The notes under the pieces: model-generated
Seen by the model: only the letters and a program-made list of their open reading frames with translations
What the model was told of the DNA's origin: nothing
The model's database searches: none
In this document: positions 47,224-59,400 of the stretch, one piece after another
Position numbering within the stretch: the first letter of the stretch is position 1
How the letters are laid out: each line of letters starts with the position of its first letter
Made by a program: the position numbers and the translations under genes
Assembly (NCBI GenBank): GCA_037954665.1
Contig: JBBMOL010000201.1
Location: 62,001 to 126,000, forward strand
Length of the DNA: 64,000 nt
Direction: 5' to 3'
DNA from: Laguncularia racemosa
Lineage: Eukaryota; Streptophyta; Magnoliopsida; Myrtales; Combretaceae

Positions 47224-47678
47224 AATTGTTGAATTATAACCTTAACACAAATATTCTCGATCATAATCACACACACCATGGCACACCTTAAATATCAACT
47301 CTGGTTTAATTTCCCAATTCCATAATTTCGTGAATCACAATGCAACCCAATTCTTAACCTTTGTTCAATTCCTAATCCACAATTACACCACCACGTCACA
47401 CACACTCTAAATTTAACCTTAATCAAATTCATTTCAAAATGAGCAACCTACGACACTTACCTAATCTTACTCCTCAATCACGCAATCGTAGCATACCCAT
47501 AACACCATCTATGACATAAACCCTAATTTAGCCTTTGTTTCAATTCCAATTCACAATACTCAATTAATCATGGCACAAATCATGCAATAACCTATCTTCA
47601 ATTCATAATCAAACAATTCAAGGTGCTTATGGCATAAAACTTATTTTTTTTCATTTCCAAATCAAGCAATTCTACGTT

Positions 47679-48282
47679 ACATATATAATTCCAAGACAAT
47701 TGAACAATCCCAAATTGAAAAGACCTAATTTCATGCTAAGAACAAAAGGAGATCCAATTTCATTACTAGATATTACACACTAGTAGACAAAGGATCAAGC
47801 TTGGTGTTGTTAATATAACACACAACAATCCCTAGCCTTTTAACTCGCCACAATCATGTTAAGATTAATAAGAGTTGGATGAAATGAGGAGCCTCACTTT
47901 CGTGTATATTCTCTCTTTTTTTTAACCAAAAAATAAAAGTCCTTTTTTGTGTTCCTTTCACAAGTAGTTATAGTAGCCTCCTATAGAAACAAATGTGAAG
48001 AAAATAAAGGAAAAACATAAAGCAAGTGGTCGGCTCCAAATAGACTATTATGGTTTAAAGGTAAGCCAATGAACCATCCTCTAATTGACTTGGTCATCGT
48101 CCCGAAGCACTAACAATTGCACCTAATTAAATATAAAGCAATCATGTAAGAGGAATGAAGATACTATGTGATTGTCTTTGGGTTTCATCTAGTCAAATAA
48201 GACTCCCAGTGTAAGACTCTATAGTCTTTTGGCTCTAACTCGGGTAATGGGTCTTGTTATTGAAATGGTTTAATTCCAATCA
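47679..48282 (-). repeat. 5' LTR of element F
   Basis: Second copy of 42169-42769. The encoded tail motif has decayed further here (DPLPELEPKD). I found no primer site to its left. Confidence 0.72.
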
Positions 48283-49456
48283 ACATGATATGTAGCATTT
48301 TATAGGCTATTCTAAGTTTAGATCTTTTTGAAAGAGTTAATGGCTAGTTACATTGCCTTAATAGAGAAAATTTTCTATACCATTAGTTAGCAAAAGTCGT
48401 AAATTCACTTAAGCTTTGTTTAGCTACATCTGCTAACAACTTGTTTACTTTGAGAAATGAAAAAGACAAGTGATGAAAAAACTATTTCTTTGGAATTGCT
48501 AATCCTTGTTGTTTCTACTCATTTTTGGTTCCTTCATCCAACCATTGATCATCCAAAGCTTGCATTTATCATATAACTTGTTGCTATAACATATCTGACA
48601 TCATGTATTGAAACCTCTTTAACTTTATCTCTTGTAACTTGGTCTTTGTATCACTTTATCAGGTGAGTCTCCTCCTTCCTTTGTATTAAATGTGATTAAT
48701 GCTCATAATCTAGTAGTAGCAGAAAAATTTTCCACCCTAAGGTATTGATTCTCTCCAAAATTGTAGAAATCATGGTGTTAAAGCTTTAATTTAGTCTAAC
48801 GTAGCCAAGTTGCTTAGTATTATGAGTCAATCAAATGATTTTTAGTATCTTCTTCTTTTTCTTAAATAGGCAAAAATTTGTCTTTGTCAAGTGTATATCT
48901 TATATTTATGTAACCTACAAGCAAATTTTGTTAGAGTTTAAAGAGTTAGGGTAGATAGATTATAAAGTTAGAAAGATCTTGGTCATTCTTTAGTTTATCA
49001 TCTAAAAAGTTACCTACTATGTTATACCTTAATTAAAAAAAAAAAGAAAAAGGAAAAGATGATGAGTTGGAAATTGGAAATTAGCAGACATAATTAAAGA
49101 TTAGTTTTTTTCGCTAGCTTCTTGATGACGATGCTTTATTTAATTATTTTTTTCGAATAACATATTATCTTTCTTAAACTAGACATTGTTTGTGCATTGT
49201 TACTTGGTTAGGTTTAAGTGAAATTTATTCATTTTTTTTCCTTTTTTGATCCCACAACTTGTTCACTAAAACAAACTTATGACAATCGAAGGAAAGTAAC
49301 ACGGAGGTATGAAAAATAAGCTTAGGAAATTTGTCTCACAATCTTTTATTTAAAACAATGTGCCTTTTTTTGTGGTAGGGGTGTAGGTTTGCAATAATGT
49401 TTTTTACTAATTAAAGATAAAAAATTTCCAAAATTTTCTAATGACTATTGGGTTAG
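48283..49456. other. AT-rich sequence, nothing recognised
   Basis: No gene or repeat match. Probably the continuation of the sequence into which element F inserted. Confidence 0.55.
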
Positions 49457-50906
49457 TGATGGGAGCCAAGTATACCCATCAAATTTTGTAATATAGTATA
49501 GTAAATATGAATATCGTCCCATAAGGATTATCAGTACTAATACTAACCTATATCCTATTATCTAACCAGTAAATTATAAAGATTAATTGATCTAAATCCT
49601 ATAACTAAATATTAATTAATGAACTAGAGATTAAATTGAAAGAAAGAAGAGCAAAACAAATTATAATTAACTTTAAGATGGTAAAACTAGTATCTAGATT
49701 TTGTTTTCTCTAGGAGTTATTATGTGACATTCATAAAATTCATTTAAATCCTTCTTAATTTTATTAATCGAGAGAATTCCTAAATTAGTTTAATAACTTT
49801 CTGAAGCTTGTTAACCCTAATCTTAAAAAAAAACTTATTTAAATACCTTCATAATAGCATATTTCAAAAATTGCATTAAAAATAGTAAATTCCCTTAAAC
49901 AAATTAATTAATTCTAGAAAAATTATGTAACTTATCTCTAAGATTGCATTAATTCTCTCCAAACTTTCTGGATCTAATTTTACATATGATTTCTCAATCC
50001 TAATGTATAATATTAAATATATAATATAATACTCTAGAAATATTAATCCATACAATATTAAAAACACATGCATAAATCGAGAAATCTAAGAATTTATTAA
50101 ATAGCAATAAATCTAGTTACATAATAATCAATTGATCTACAAGTCTAGATACTAAGAAAAATTAAGGTCTAATCATATTGAAAATGAAAATTCTAGATGA
50201 AGTAGAAACCTGCATTATCAAAGAAATCTAAGAAAAACCCTAAATTCTTGAAGTATAGAGAAATAGCTTTCTAGTCTCTCAAAAACCTAAAACAAATAAT
50301 AAATGTCTTCATTCTCTCTTTTTTTCTAGTCAAGTCCCCCTTGTGTTTTATATAGTGAGTGTCAAATATCTTATTTATTAAGGCCAACGTGCTATCTAAC
50401 ACGATCATGCTTTAGGTCATGTCAAATTCGTTGGTAAAAAACTTAGAAAACTAGACATTGCAACAAACACGACCTAGACATGGTTGTATCTAGAGGTCGT
50501 GTCTAAGTCGTGCTTTAAAATTAATTATCTCCAAAAGATACACGACCAATAAACACAAACGTGTCTAGCTCCCATGTAACTCTTTGTTTTAGGCTTCAAA
50601 TTTAACACATTCTAGCTCCCATGTAACTCTTTGTTTTAGGCTTCAAATTTAACACATTCTAGACATGGTCATATCTAGGTCGTGTTTAACTTCAAAACTT
50701 CATAACTTCTTTTATTTTGCTCTAAATTAAGTAAAATTGGATTCCTTTTCTTCTTTTTTTATTCAATTATCCATCAAATCCATAAAATAAAAATATTATT
50801 TAATTAAAATTCAAATGCTTCAAAAGAACACAAAAATAAGGAAAAAATACTTTAAATCTCACTTAATATAATATATATATATATATATACAGTTAAGCAT
50901 CTATCA
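49457..50906 (-). repeat. Probable Athila-type LTR, single copy
   Basis: On the minus strand it begins TGATAGATGC and ends GGGTATACTTGGCTCCCATCA-like, with a CTATATAAAAC box at 50346-50356 in that orientation and clusters of CACGACC/GTCGTG motifs at 50400-50700. Flanks GTTAG and AAGGA do not match, and neither primer site nor polypurine tract is beside it. It could be the 3' LTR of remnant G or an unrelated solo LTR. Confidence 0.5.
50564..50657. repeat. Perfect 47-bp tandem duplication
   Basis: Two identical copies, 50564-50610 and 50611-50657, each starting TCTAGCTCCCATG, inside the probable LTR. Confidence 0.95.
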
Positions 50907-51519
50907 AAGGAAAAAAATATACATCAAAGTAAGTTGAAAAGAAATTCATGACTAATTCTTATTTAGTGATGTTACTAAAATTTCTAAATCTTAATGTTCA
51001 AAGCTAAATAATGAGTAAATCTACTTTATAAAGATTTATTATTCAATTTAAGTAAAGCATCCTTAAAGTACTTATTAATCAAGTGTTCTATACTATCCAA
51101 AGAGTTATCATATACCAAATTGCAAGTTAGTGATTTTTAATTTAAATAAATAAATTTGGTTTCTTAAATGACCACAAATTTTATAGCCCCTTTTCCTACA
51201 CTTAGAATCGTACATTGTTCTTAACATATGAATAGAAAATAAAACTAACAAAATGAGAATCAAAGAAAAAGAAATTTGAGGAAGGTACTGGGGAAAAGAA
51301 CTAGCACTCCTTTGAATATGGCATTTGTTCCATTCCAAAATAAGCTCAGAGTGTAGAGTAGTTGATCTTGAATGCTTTAAACATGTAAAAGCTATAAAGA
51401 GGAAAAAAGGAATAGAAAACTAAAACACTAGTTAAAAGAGAAAAAAAAAATTATAATCTAGTTTAGTAAGCCATATGAGTCTCATTAATACATCAAAGAA
51501 AACATAAAACATTAGTCAC
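50907..51519. other. AT-rich sequence, nothing recognised
   Basis: Short open frames only; none resembles a known family. Confidence 0.5.
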
Positions 51520-51524
51520 TATAG

Positions 51525-51650
51525 TCATCATCATCCTCTTCCTCATCTACATCTTCTTCCACATCCATCCTTTCAACCTCTTCGCTTTCTTCACCTCCCT
51601 CTTCTTCTTCTTCCTCCTTTTCTTCACTTTCATCATCATATAGTCCTAAG
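51525..51650 (-). pseudogene. Orphan acidic C-terminal coding fragment
   Basis: On the minus strand an uninterrupted stretch reads LYDDESEEKEEEEEEGGEE, then about 20 more mostly D/E codons, ending DDYSD and a stop. Upstream in the same frame there is a stop within about six codons. Tails like this end several retrotransposon-derived plant proteins, but no domain is left to name it. Confidence 0.4.
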
Positions 51651-51713
51651 ATTTACTCACTTGTGTCTGTAGTAGTTGGAAATTCAATATTAAATTAGGC
51701 AGCCACATTATGA

Positions 51714-53780
51714 GTGTTGGTCCTGATTATGTAAACAAGAGGGGAGGGTGAATTGTTTGTTTTTAAAACTTTTTGAAAAACACTTAACACAATTAACCTT
51801 AAAACGTCTTTAGAAGAGTCTTTTCTTTAAAACAATGTGAAGCTTTAATTAAATATTTTGCTTAAGGAGATTCACATGAATTAATAGTAGATATGAATTA
51901 TGATTAATGACTTGTAGTGCTAAATTACACAATTAATAAATAAAGTGCATAAGTAAAGGAGTCAAGAATTTTATTGAGGTTCCTCCTTTTGAGTACGTCC
52001 TCTCTTCCAGCTCCACCACTGGGGATCTGGTTATCCACACCAGTCGTTCCACTAAGTTAATGAAAGAAATTATAAACACCAATCAAATCTTGCTCTGTCT
52101 CACAAGCTTATCACTCTTGGCTAAACACAGATCTATAACATTATATGTAATCCACTCAACTAACTCTCAATCAAACTCAACAAAGAGTAAAGAGATTTTC
52201 AAAGTCGAGTTACAATGGAAACTCAAAGTATTAAGCTCAAGCACACATTAGATTTTAAATAAGAATTCTATGTAGAATATCATCTGACTAAACATTTGGC
52301 TATTTAAGTATTGTCTGACTAAATTAGAATAGAAGCTTTGACAAAAAAATTCAGCTCGAATTTTCTGAATAATTTTCTTGCTTTGTGATCTTTGTTTTTC
52401 TTCTCTCCTTGTTGTCGTCTTTTTTTTTTTTTTTTTTTGCTTCTGAACCTATGGAAGATATATATAGCTATTTCTTCAACGGATAAAAACAAACAAACAT
52501 AATTTTACCGTTTGAAAATTTCTGTTTCGAGCTTCATTATTCTTGATTTTCTGAGATATGAGATTTCAAATACTTCAACACCTTAAATGAATAGATCTTC
52601 TAACTTTGGTTCTTTTTCTGTTGAAGAGAAGATAAAAGATAATGAAGACATCCATTTCTCTAGGAGTTACAGAGATATCTTGAAGCGGATAAACTTGGAA
52701 AAAAAAAAAATCTTTTCCTGATATTGTGCGATATACTTTAAATAAAATCTGTTAGTTTCTCAAATAGATATATCATATAATTTAGTTATAATTTAAACAC
52801 ATAAAATCAGGAGATTAGAATATAATATATATATATATACCTTTCCACGAGATCAACAAGGAACATTGGAGATTTAACAGTAAAATTTTTCTTTTGAAAA
52901 AATATCTCCTTCTCGTGATAATTTGAGAAAACATGTTATTACTTTCTGTATAATAAAAACTCTAGAAACCTAAGCTGATTTCAAACACATGGAAATTATT
53001 TAAAACACGACTAAGTGAATAAAATGCGAATAGAATATAAAACCCATGTACTCGAGAAATCCTTTCTGGAAAGGATTAGATGTATTCCCAATTACATCTA
53101 ATTTCAATGGAGCTAGACTTTCATCAGCACAACAACCATATTTCATGACAAATGAATTTAAGTTCCTATATAAAACTGATTATCAACATAAAAGATCTTA
53201 TATTGTTTGACCAAACATCAATTGTTTGATTAAGAAAAAATCGTTTGACCTTAGAAAATTTGTTCCACATCCGTATATGAAAAGGTATACTCTTGTTATC
53301 ATCAAAACTTATAAGAAGAGAACTTAATAATGAGCAAGTTATCATCAAAACCCTAGGTATGTTAAACCTAGAACCCCGATGATGCTAGTTGGTTTCAATT
53401 ACCTCGAGGATTGTCTTGAATAAGCGATGCATAACTAGACCCTGATCAAACCCGTTGACTATAACCTAAGTTATCAATAGGTATTCCTAGTAATTCGGTT
53501 AAGAATTCTATGGAAAAGTACTTTTGCAAAAGAACAAAAAGAGTTTTCGTTCTTTCCCACGAAAAAGATGTGTTTTTTTCATATATCAAAAAGTGTCTTT
53601 GGCTAGCTCCCTTGCACGACATATATAGCACGCATACAACATGGAAAAAACCCTATAATATGGAAATTCTAAATTGCCTATTCCATCCTTATCCTTGTGT
53701 CACCAATTAGGCAACTAAATAACATGGAAAATAAACCAACAAATAAAAATAAACATTAACAAAACCAAATGCATCCTCTA
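51714..53780. repeat. Possible LTR-type repeat starting TGTTGGTCC
   Basis: TGTTGGTCCTGATTATG followed by AACAAGAGGGGAGGGTGAATTG is a start I associate with repeated plant elements. A poly-T run and TATATATAGC lie at 52420-52470. No second copy and no right end could be found. Otherwise no gene is seen in this stretch. Confidence 0.3.
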
Positions 53781-53995
53781 GTGTAGCGGTCCATGCAAAT
53801 ATATAATGTCCCTAAATTATTTCATGCTTCCATGGTCACGTGAATCAAGTTAACGCATGTATGTTTTTCTTCTGTGTAGCATGATTCCTTGGCTTGCAAG
53901 TCCATGACTAGTCCTTATAGAGCTTCATTCATCCTTTTAGCTCTAGCTTGGGTCATCGGGCCTCTAATATCATGTAATGGGTCGTGAGGTTTTAG
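53781..53995 (-). repeat. Orphan CRM-type LTR end encoding GPMTQARAKRM
   Basis: On the minus strand, about 53925-53975 encodes RGPMTQARAKRMNEAL and a stop, the CRM integrase tail. Only the LTR end is recognisable. Confidence 0.5.
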
Positions 53996-54033
53996 TTCCT
54001 TCCTTTGTGATGCTAGCTTATCCTCATTAGTAC

Positions 54034-54200
54034 TTACTGTAATGCACAACAAATATATAATAGAAAAGAAGATACTAAACAAATATTCTTGGGGTCTAAT
54101 TGTTCAAAGAAGACCCTCATTGCCAAATTTTGTAAACCTTTGGCTCTTGTCCTGGTGATAGGTCCTATAGGTATATGATTCCTATCATGACCGTATCTAA
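54034..54200 (-). repeat. Second orphan CRM-type LTR end encoding GPITRTRAK
   Basis: The minus strand encodes IGPITRTRAKGLQNLAM at about 54115-54170. It differs in sequence from the neighbour at 53925-53975, so it is a separate insertion or family. Confidence 0.55.
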
Positions 54201-54239
54201 AGATCATGCATCTTTTGGAAAAATTAAAACAGGGCACAC

Positions 54240-54662
54240 CCTACACGACTTTAGACATAGTCGTGTTTAAAGATTGTGTAATTCTCATAAATAATTAACT
54301 TTCCTTGGATGTTCTGACATGACCTTAACATGATCGTGTCTATAGGCTGTGTTTCTCTTAGAAAGAATTAAATCTAAACCTCTTTAGACACTATCTAAAC
54401 ACAACTGTGTCAAAAAGTTTTGTAACTTTTGGAATTTTTTTTTTATAAATAATCTTGACACAACTTCAACATGTTTGTGTTTGATGGTCATGTCACATTT
54501 AGAGAACATGTTATATTCAACACGCCCTTAATATGACTATGTTTGGTGGTTGTGTTAAACTCGCAAAAAAAATTAGCTTGCATTTTTTTTTAATAATGAA
54601 GAGAAAAATAATTCTAATTAAACTAAGCTAAGGTAAAGAAAGCCCATAAAAAAACTAAACTT
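54240..54662 (-). other. Probable 3' region of remnant G
   Basis: AT-rich with repeated short CACGAC / GTCGTG-like words (54240-54550), like the Athila-type LTR at 49457-50906. At 54663-54685 it meets the inverted GGGTTGCCTCTCATGAAGTGC motif. Confidence 0.4.
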
Positions 54663-54724
54663 GGGTTGCCTCTCATGAAGTGCTTTTGTTTAACATTGTT
54701 AGCTCAATGCACTTCCCTTTTTTT

Positions 54725-55436
54725 TTAGTTAGGTGGACAATCATGAAAATTGTGGTGCTCAAATTGCTTGAATTTATCCAGACTCTTTTGTTTGCCACGG
54801 GTGAGACATTGTTGAATTGGTTTTGTATAAATTCCATCATGCACACAAGTGGAACTAAGCAAGTTAGTCATTTTAAAACAATAGCAAGTATCATTACTTA
54901 TAGGAGGTTGTTGAATCTTGTCAGACATTTTGAATGTTCTTTCTTCATCCCTAACTTTTAGAGTTAACATTTGATTTCCTACATTTATAATTACCCTAGC
55001 AGTAGCTACAAAAGGGTAACCTGAAATTAGTGATTCTTCAATGTCTTCATCTATATCTAGGATTACAAATTCTACTTAGAAAAATGAATGTATTTACCAA
55101 AACTAATACATCTTCATTAGTTCCAATTGGATACTTTATAGACCTATCAGCTAATTGAATGCTCATATGTGTTGGTTTAGGGTTCCCTAAACCTAAATTT
55201 TTAAACATATGATGTGGCATTAGATTTATACTTGCGCCTAGGTCATCTAAAGCTTTATTTATTGATAAATTGCAAATAAGACAAGGAAGAGTATAACTAC
55301 TTGGATCCTTCAATTTTCTTGATAGCTTATTTTGCCACAACACAAAACACTCTTCACTTAATTTCATAGTTAATATCTCTTCTAGATTCCTCTTGTTTGA
55401 GAGAAGTTCCTTCAAGTACTTGGCGTACTTTGGCAT
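54725..55436 (-). pseudogene. Aspartic protease of remnant G (Athila-type)
   Basis: IPKYAKYLKELL-type entry (MPKYAKYLKELLSNKR), a FVLWQNKLSRKLKDPSSYTLPC segment, the active site DDLGASINLMPHHMF, the flap QLADRSIKYPIGTNEDVLV, then SGYPFVATARVIINVGNQ and LKVRDEERTF, the usual end of Athila protease. One stop or frame change near 55047 separates the two parts. It ends with a TAA at 54725, and the conserved CTTCATGAGAGGCAACCC motif follows within about 60 bp, so there is no room for RT. Confidence 0.82.
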
Positions 55437-55931
55437 CTATAATAAGGCATCAAGAAAGATAAGTTAATTTGTAATTGCTTAAAACTTTCAAAGAATTTAC
55501 TGAATTGTTCATTAGAGTGGTCTTTCTTCAAGCATTGAGGATAAGGTATAGGTGGTCTATATTCCTTCACTTTTGGTAGCTTTATGCTTTCTTTTTCTTT
55601 AGCTTCCTTGTTTTTCTTTTCTATTTCTCTACTAATTTTCTATTCAATTTGCAATTCCTTTCCGCCTCTAAGAGTTACTACTCTCACATGCTCTTTAGGT
55701 CCGTCTCAATGTTTCCTAATAGTGTCCCTTATTTCCTTTTAGCCATCATCTTTGCAAGTTGACACACTTGATTTTCTTGGTTATGAATGGAGGCTTCTTG
55801 ATTTCTTAGAAATGTTTCAATATTCTATAATCGAGCTTCATTAGTTTAAATATGGTAAGGGTTATTGGAATCTTGGTGGAGGTAGATTATTCATTTGTTG
55901 ATTTTGATTTTGATTACTCCAAGAGAGATTT
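55437..55931 (-). pseudogene. gag tail of remnant G, cut by LTR D1
   Basis: Broken coding upstream of the protease includes HNQENQVCQLAKMMA, matching the coiled segment of gag in element A. The sequence ends at 55931, where D1 begins. Confidence 0.6.
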
Positions 55932-56767
55932 TGATACGAACCATGCCAATGTGTGACGAAACCCAATACCAATACGTTCGGAATTGCTACCCAAGATGCC
56001 AAACAATCGAGTGGAAACCGCGACCCGTTGTCTATAAGTGAGATAAGAACCTTGGTATATTATGTAGATGCTACAATCGGGATGAAAGACCGATTGATAA
56101 GTCGGGATGAACGCCACGGAAGAAAATCCGATAAGTTCAAGAGTAGTTCTTTGAAGAACCAAGAGAGGAATTCTCTCCAAAGTGTTTTCAAACTTATATG
56201 TTGTATATTCTATATTGTATCTATTCTAAACCCTAGGAGCTTTATATTAGGGTTTACAATTCGTAAAAATGATGCCCCAAAACGACATAACTTTAATAAG
56301 TTGCGTAAAAATAACAAAACAATGACTTAAAGGCTGGTAGAGTGGGAATGAAGGCCAGCAGCCTTGGAGTCGGCGTTGGAGATGTACACGACCGTATACT
56401 TCTAGTCGTGTATCTTTCTGTGGAAATTCTTGCCACCATACACGGCCGTGCCATTGAACCGTATATATGACCGTGTATGATTCTGTGTAACCTCCAGACT
56501 CCTACACGGCCGTGCCTTGTAAAGACACGCCCTCTTCAACCCGTATCCGTTATGACTTGTACAAGAGCAAGGGCATTCCCATGGTTGTTCCAATCCTTTC
56601 CAACTTCATGATTGCTCCAATCCTTTCCGGCTTCGTGGACATCCTTTATCAACCCGTTAAGTACTTCCTTGAATCGTTTTGCTCGAGTTCTTGTGATCGG
56701 TCCAGGTGGCACTTTAAGAGGATCCACATTCCATCTTCTGGCTTGGCTCCCATCATGGCTCTCATCA
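55932..56767 (-). repeat. LTR of D1 (3' LTR)
   Basis: 836 bp, TGATACGAACC to GCTCTCATCA; next to it the sense strand has the purine tract AAGAGGAGGGGAA. Matches 60450-61364 and 62817-63601. A sense-strand CTAATATAAAG box lies at 56240-56250. The integrase tail is encoded at 56536-56767. Confidence 0.88.
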
Positions 56768-57990
56768 TTCCCCTCCTCTTGAAAAGGATTTGTCCTCAAA
56801 TCATTGCCTGCATCAAAAGGACTCAAATCAGTAACATTAAATGTAGCACTTACTTGATACTCACCAGGTAAATCTATCTTGTATGCATTATCATTGATGC
56901 GCTTAAGAATTTGAAACGGTCCATCGCCTCTAGAAGTAGTTTAGATCGACGCTGCACAGGAAACCGCTCTTTGTGCATGTGAACCCAAACCAAGTCTCCA
57001 GGTTCAAAGACAGCTTGTCGACGACCCTTGTTGGCTTGTTTCACATACTGCTCTGTTCTTCACTCAATGTTTAGCCTTGCCTTCTCATGGATCTGTTTAA
57101 CAAATTCTGCTTTCTTTTTGCCATCTAGATTAACATACTTAGAAATAGGCAGAGGTGATAAATCCAAAGGAGTTAGTGGATCAAAACCATACACAATTTC
57201 AAAAGGAGTAAACTTAGTAGTAGAATACATTGTGCGATTATAGGCAAATTCAACATGCGGCAAACAATCCTCCCAACTTTGAATGTTTTTTTTAATGACA
57301 GCCCTCAACAAAGTAGATAAAGTTCGATTTACTATCTCAGTTTGACCATCGGTTTATGGATGACAAGTAGTAGAAAATAATAACTTAGTTCCTAACTTAG
57401 CCCACAAGGTCTTCCAGAAGTAGCTCAGGAACTTAGCATCTTTATCCGATACGATTGTTCTAGGCATACCATGTAATCTCATAACTTCCCTAAAGAACAA
57501 ATTAGCAATATTGCAAGCATCATCTGTTTTGTGACAAAGAATGAAATGTGCCTTTTTAGAGAATCTATCAACGATTACAAAAATAGAATCTCAACCATGT
57601 CTAGACCTGGGTAATCCTAACACAAAATCCATGGAAATATCTACCCAAGGCTCATGAGGAATGGGAAGTGGGGTATAAAGACCTTGAGGTTGGACTCTAG
57701 ATTTTGCTTGCTTATACGTGATACATCGCTCACAAATCCTCTCAACATCTCGTTTCATGTGAGGCCAATAGAAGTGTTCTTGCAATACCCCTAAGGTTTT
57801 AGCTACTCCAAAATGTCCCATTAAACCTCCTCCATGAGACTCCCTCACTAGTAAGTCTCTTGAAGAACAAATTGGAATCCTTAGTCTACTCTCCCTAAAC
57901 AAGAATCCTTCATGTTTATAAAACTTACCATGACCACTCTTCTCACAATGCACATACTCCTCACAAAAATCTCGATCAGTAGCATACAAT
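56536..57990 (-). pseudogene. Integrase of D1, running into the LTR
   Basis: Zinc domain with HGGGLMGHFG and CERCITYK; core with DISMDFVLGLP; the segment with the second aspartate (SDKDAKFL-like, near 57440) in another frame; AYNRTMYSTTKFTPFEIVYG; and the C-terminal domain. The tail FDAGNDLRTNPFQEEGN and PPGPITRTRAKRFKEVL (56826-56536) is read inside the LTR. Breaks include a stop after RSRHG (57590), one after NIE (57060) and a frame change near 56950. Confidence 0.88.
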
Positions 57991-58590
57991 TCCTTAATGT
58001 GCTCAAAACCAAGCAGTCTAGAACTAAGAGTAGAGATAAGAGCATATCTTCTAGAAAGTGCATCAGCAACGACATTCTCTTTACCTTGCTTGTAGTGGAT
58101 GACATAGGGAAATGTTTCGATGAACTCCACCCAACGAGCATGCCTTTTGTTTAGCTTATGTTGTCCCTTCAAGTACTTCAACGATTCATGGTCAGTCTGG
58201 ATCACGAACTCTTTTGGCCAAAGATAGTGTTGCCAAGTCTCCAACGCTCGAACCAAGGCATATAACTCCTTGTCATAAGTAGGATAGTTCAAGGTTTCCC
58301 CACTTAGCTTCTTGCTAAAGAATGCAATTGGTCTTCTCTCTTGCATGAGCACTGCTCCAATACCTAATCCTGAAGCATCACACTCAATTTCAAACGTTTT
58401 AGCGAAATTAGGTAAAGTAAGTAATGGCGCCTAAGTTAGCTTATTTTTAAGCGTCTGAAAGGCCTTCTCTTGTTGCTCTCCCCATCTGAACCCCACGTTC
58501 TTCTTAATTACCTCAGTAAGTGGTGCTGTAATGGTGCTGAAATCCTTCACAAATCTTTGTAAAAACTTGCTAGTCTATGGAAACTCCGCA
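57991..58590 (-). pseudogene. RNase H of D1
   Basis: LMQERRPIAFFSKKLSGE, YDKELYALVRALETW, IQTDHESLKYLKGQ and GKENVVADALSRR are in one open frame from 58352, which continues into integrase. The N-terminal strand is in another frame upstream. Confidence 0.88.
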
Positions 58591-59400
58591 CATTACTTAC
58601 ATTAGTTGGACTAGGCCATTCTTGGATCACACGAATCTTTTCTTCATCAACCTGTATCCCCTATGCACTAACAACAAAACCAAGAAACACAAGTTTGTCT
58701 GTGCAAAAAGTGCACTGCTTGAGGTTAGCATATAATTGCTCCTTTCGAAGCACTTCCAAAACATCCCTCAAGTGAGATATATGGTCCTCCAAACTCTTGC
58801 TGTAAATGAGGATATCATCAAAATAGACAACCACAAATTTGCTAATAAAAGTCCTCAAAACATGGTTCATAAGTCTCATAAAAGTACTAGGTGCGTTAGT
58901 TAAACCGAAAGGCATTACTAACCACTCATACAATCCATATTTTGTCTTAATGCGGTTTTCCATTCATCACCTTCTTTCATTCTAATTTGGTGATATCCGC
59001 TTTTCAGATCAATTTTGGAAAAGACACTAGACCCATGTAACTCATCTAACATGTCATCTAAGCGAGGAAAGGGATGACAATACTTTACCGTGATGTTGTT
59101 GATGGCGCGACAGTCAACACTCATTCTCCATGACCCATCCTTCTTAGGCACCAAAATCATAGGCACTGCACATGGGCTCATGCTTTCTCTCACGTACCCC
59201 TTCTCCATTAATTCATCGACCTGCCTTTGGAGTTCCTTTGTCTCCTCTGGATTGCTCCTATAAGCCGGTTTGTTTGGAATCGATGCTCCAGGTATTAGGT
59301 CAATCTGGTGCTTAATACCACGAATAGGTGGTAATCCCTTTGGAATCTCCTCAGGGAAGACATCTTCAAAGTCCTGCACAATAGACACAACCACACTAGG
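58591..59400 (-). pseudogene. Reverse transcriptase of D1, one frameshift
   Basis: The fingers and first palm motif (PKKDGSWRMSVDCRAIN, VFSKIDLKSGYHQIRM) are in 59586-58918. A frameshift near 58950 leads to MPFGLTNAPSTFMRLMN and the catalytic VVVYFDDILIYS in 58963-58661. A stop follows FVVSA. Confidence 0.9.

Larger units (their letters stand above)
42169..48282 (-). mobile_element. Element F: old CRM-like retrotransposon
   Basis: LTR-like ends at 42169-42769 and 47679-48282 match each other over about 600 bp and end TTCCCATCA / TTCCAATCA. Between them, on the minus strand, lie gag, protease, RT, RNase H and integrase, all heavily broken. The 3' LTR still encodes GPIT*ARAK just before its end. 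The left LTR limits are approximate because neither a TG start nor a primer site could be recognised. Confidence 0.8.

Noticed and set aside
49457..54662. A single Athila element G with its 3' LTR at 49457-50906
   Set aside because: The 3.7 kb between holds other LTR ends, and there is no polypurine tract beside the LTR. The link is possible but unsupported.
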